A DNA stretch of 64,000 nt from Bacteroidota bacterium (GTDB taxonomy: Bacteria; Bacteroidota; Bacteroidia; Sphingobacteriales; Sphingobacteriaceae). Under the pieces are notes generated by a model. That model saw only the letters and a program-made list of their open reading frames with translations. It was not told the DNA's origin and did no database searches. Where the stretch lies: assembly GCA_023427985.1 (NCBI GenBank), contig JAEYZM010000018.1, positions 62,001 through 126,000 of the forward strand, given 5' to 3'. Made by a program: the position numbers and the translations under genes. Position 1 is the stretch's first letter; each line of letters opens with the position of its first letter. Positions 62,158 to 64,000 of the stretch are shown piece by piece.

Positions 62158-62251
62158 TAGCACCTCATCGTTCTTAACTCTTAATTCTTAACCCTTCACT
62201 CTTATAGCACCCCACCGTTCTTAACTCTTAACTCTTAATTCTTAATTTCTT
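62158..62251. repeat. Two 47-bp tandem repeats reaching into the trmH-like gene 3' end
   Basis: The unit beginning TAGCACCTCATCGTTCTTAA (62158) recurs with few changes at 62205. Within each unit CTTAACTCTTAATT-like heptamers repeat. The second copy overlaps the last codons and stop (62235-62237) of the methyltransferase gene. Confidence 0.75.
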
Positions 62252-62768
62252 CCCGACACATTTCCCAAAGCACAATCCCAGCTGTTACTGAAACATTGAA
62301 AGAATGTTTGGTGCCAAATTGAGGGATTTCAATACATGCATCTGCAAGGTTTATTATTTCTTGTTGCACTCCTTCAACTTCATTCCCTAATACCAACACA
62401 TACTTTTCATCCTGATTGCGTTTGAAATTTTGTAATGCAATGCTGTTTTCAACTTGCTCGATGCATAATACTTTATAGCCTTTTGCTTTTAAGCTATTAC
62501 AAGCTTCTATGGCATCTTTTTCATACCACCATTGTACCGATTCGGTTGCACCCAGTGCAGTCTTTTCAATTTCACGATGGGGAGGTTGTGCTGTGATTCC
62601 ACATAATATAATAGCTTCAATTGCAAATGCATCGGAACTCCTAAATATAGAACCGATGTTGTGCATACTTCTAATATTATCGAGTAGCACAATAATACTT
62701 TGTTTTTCTATTTCCTTAAATTCATCCTTGCTCAATCGATTGAGCTCATCCATCGATAATTTCTTCAT
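62235..62768 (-). CDS. TrmH/SpoU-family RNA 2'-O-methyltransferase
   Basis: 177 residues of the SPOUT class. Motif 1 is LLDNIRSMHNIGSIFRSSDAF (about 29-49), motif 2 is VLVLGNEVEGV (about 123-133), and motif 3 is IPQFGTKHSFNVSVTAGIVLWE (about 148-169), which form the deep knot that binds SAM. It lacks the N-terminal substrate-binding domain of RlmB, so it is a short stand-alone member that modifies tRNA or rRNA; the target is unknown. Its 3' end merges with a 47-bp tandem repeat, so the last few residues (EIKN) may derive from the repeat. Confidence 0.9.
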   Translation of the reverse strand: MKKLSMDELNRLSKDEFKEIEKQSIIVLLDNIRSMHNIGSIFRSSDAFAIEAIILCGITAQPPHREIEKTALGATESVQWWYEKDAIEACNSLKAKGYKVLCIEQVENSIALQNFKRNQDEKYVLVLGNEVEGVQQEIINLADACIEIPQFGTKHSFNVSVTAGIVLWEMCREEIKN

Positions 62769-62840
62769 GCTTGAAAGCCTTTATTTATATTGCTTCTAAA
62801 GGCAAAAATGCATAAATTTATTGTATTAAAAACCATTCTC

Positions 62841-63164
62841 ATGAAAGCAATTCCTAAGAAAGAATTTGAAGGAGAGAGTGGTGCTTCTTCAGATTCAACA
62901 TTTGATCATCCTTATCATCAAAACAAACTAAGTTTTGGTTTTCAATTTTCTGGAGCCGATGGGGAATTTGGTAATCCATCAGAAGATCGAGGTGATTTGC
63001 CAAAGATTCTACAAAGACCTGGGCATAAATATAATTCAGACATCGAAAGTGCTAACACATCGGCCCAAACAGATAGTAATGAAATCATTTCTAGTATGCA
63101 TATTGCCGACAAAGGTTCGGTTGGATTATCCTTTAACGACGAGGATTCGTACTTAGAAAAATAA
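62841..63164 (+). CDS. Small hydrophilic protein of unknown function
   Basis: 107 residues from ATG 62841; another ATG at 62808 would add 11 residues. I do not recognise it. The protein is acidic and polar, rich in Ser, Asp, Gly and Asn, with no membrane segment, no cysteine and probably little fixed structure. Motif-like stretches are SFGFQFSGADGEFGNPSEDRGDLPKI near the middle and DKGSVGLSFND near the end. It is divergent from the methyltransferase gene and precedes a secreted protein gene by 45 bases. Confidence 0.55.
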   Translation: MKAIPKKEFEGESGASSDSTFDHPYHQNKLSFGFQFSGADGEFGNPSEDRGDLPKILQRPGHKYNSDIESANTSAQTDSNEIISSMHIADKGSVGLSFNDEDSYLEK

Positions 63165-63209
63165 GAATAAGGGTATTGAAATTCATAGTTGTCATACATC
63201 AAAACATCT

Positions 63210-64000
63210 ATGAAAAAACAAGTACTTTTATTTCTTGCCATTACATTTGCTGGAATTGCAACAATGGCACAGCCTTTTAAAAAACCTCAGAGTTTTAAGT
63301 TAGGCAATAGTCTAAAAAAGTTGGAGCAACTTAAATCTTCAAGTAAGGAAAATCCAACAGCTGCTAACGAATTTACATGGGATACCGATTTGAATTCTTG
63401 GGTTCCTATTTACAATTATTCTTACATCTACGATCAAAATGAATTAGTAGAAAGCATTGCATATAATCCTTTTGGTGTACAAGAAGCACGTACTGTTTAT
63501 ACCTACGATGGTAAAAATTTAGTAGAGCAATTGGTTCAATTTTGGGTAATGGGTGCTTGGACAAATAGCTATAGATTGCTTTTGCAATACGATTCAAATT
63601 CTGAATTAGTGAAAGAAGAAATGCAGGATTGGATTAATGATGAATGGCAGATCACCTATGGCTTGTCGAGATCCGTTAATATTTTAAATGCAGATACTAC
63701 AGTTATCGTAGATAGTATGTGGGGCGGGACTGCATATGAAGCGGTTCAGAAAACAGAAAACATTTACAACGGGCCTAGTAAAAATTTATCGGAGATGATA
63801 TTGTACATGCCAAATGGTTCTGGAAACGATTGGTTTGAAGCGTATAAAGAAGTTTATCTGTACGATTCAAATAATAACATCAGCGATTTGATAAAGATGA
63901 ATTGGAACGGAATGGATTGGCAAAATTTCATGAAACAAACTGAGTATAGTTTTGATTCATTGACTTATGCAGTAACAGGTTACATTACCCAAAATTGGGA
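63210..64000 (+). CDS. Secreted repeat protein, 3' end outside the window
   Basis: The frame from ATG 63210 stays open to the window end (263 codons plus two bases). A signal peptide (about 1-21, ending TMAQ) is followed by Trp/Tyr/Asp-rich repeats such as SYIYDQNELVESIAYNP, YTYDGKNLVEQLVQFW, LLQYDSNSELVKEEMQDW and VYLYDSNNNISDLIKMNW. These units of about 30 residues (YxYDxxxxLxxxxxxxW) resemble YD-like repeats found in secreted Bacteroidota proteins, often with a T9SS sorting domain at the C-terminus. Whether one is present cannot be seen. Confidence 0.75.
   Translation, partial: MKKQVLLFLAITFAGIATMAQPFKKPQSFKLGNSLKKLEQLKSSSKENPTAANEFTWDTDLNSWVPIYNYSYIYDQNELVESIAYNPFGVQEARTVYTYDGKNLVEQLVQFWVMGAWTNSYRLLLQYDSNSELVKEEMQDWINDEWQITYGLSRSVNILNADTTVIVDSMWGGTAYEAVQKTENIYNGPSKNLSEMILYMPNGSGNDWFEAYKEVYLYDSNNNISDLIKMNWNGMDWQNFMKQTEYSFDSLTYAVTGYITQNW

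Overview
The window comes from a low-GC member of the Bacteroidota. The evidence is the TTG / TAnnTTTG (-33/-7) promoter boxes in front of many genes and RNAs, several type IX secretion (T9SS) C-terminal sorting domains of both type A and type B, two TonB-dependent receptor plus DUF4249 lipoprotein cassettes, a Bacteroidota-type short AMP nucleosidase, and a PID-CTERM small protein. Family or genus cannot be read from the sequence; a Chitinophagales/Sphingobacteriales-like relative is plausible.

Layout. 0-3.3 kb: an OmpR-type two-component pair (kinase cut by the window edge), a membrane-anchored unknown and a cytoplasmic BtuF-like metal receptor. 3.3-9.7 kb: tRNA-Leu(UAG), trigger factor, clpP-clpX, AMP nucleosidase and a YbiT-like ABC-F ATPase with one decayed ATP site. 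9.7-9.85 kb: a minus-strand, class II tRNA-like RNA with a GUC anticodon loop and a 57-nt variable arm; I regard it as the most unusual element. 9.9-15.6 kb: an Lrp regulator, a five-PAS sensor kinase, a TPR sensor kinase and a NarL-type regulator. 15.6-21.7 kb: two related secreted beta-helix proteins, the second very large with BACON and T9SS domains. 21.7-34.4 kb (minus strand): an internally deleted ClC channel remnant, DUF2200, DUF3667, trxB, two TonB receptor/DUF4249 cassettes (one with an S8 protease), mnmA, tRNA-Leu(GAG) and a PID-CTERM protein. 34.6-35.2 kb: tRNA-Arg, tRNA-Ser and tRNA-Pro. 35.3-56.8 kb: four giant secreted proteins (1318, 1110, 2743 and 1950 aa), the first two with type B and the last two with type A sorting domains. 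56.8-64 kb: queG, a PagL-like lipid A deacylase, ruvB, a GT2 mannosyltransferase, a GmhB-like phosphatase, the SRP RNA, a small transaldolase, a SpoU methyltransferase, an unknown small protein and the start of a secreted repeat protein.

How it fits together. Housekeeping blocks (protein quality control, tRNA modification, DNA repair, SRP) alternate with large cell-surface genes. The signalling genes at 10-15.6 kb sit directly before two secreted beta-helix proteins, and a 12-base motif is shared upstream of the response regulator and of the first secreted gene, so the system may control them. Several short tandem or inverted repeat arrays lie exactly at gene 3' ends. No CRISPR array, insertion sequence or prophage was seen.
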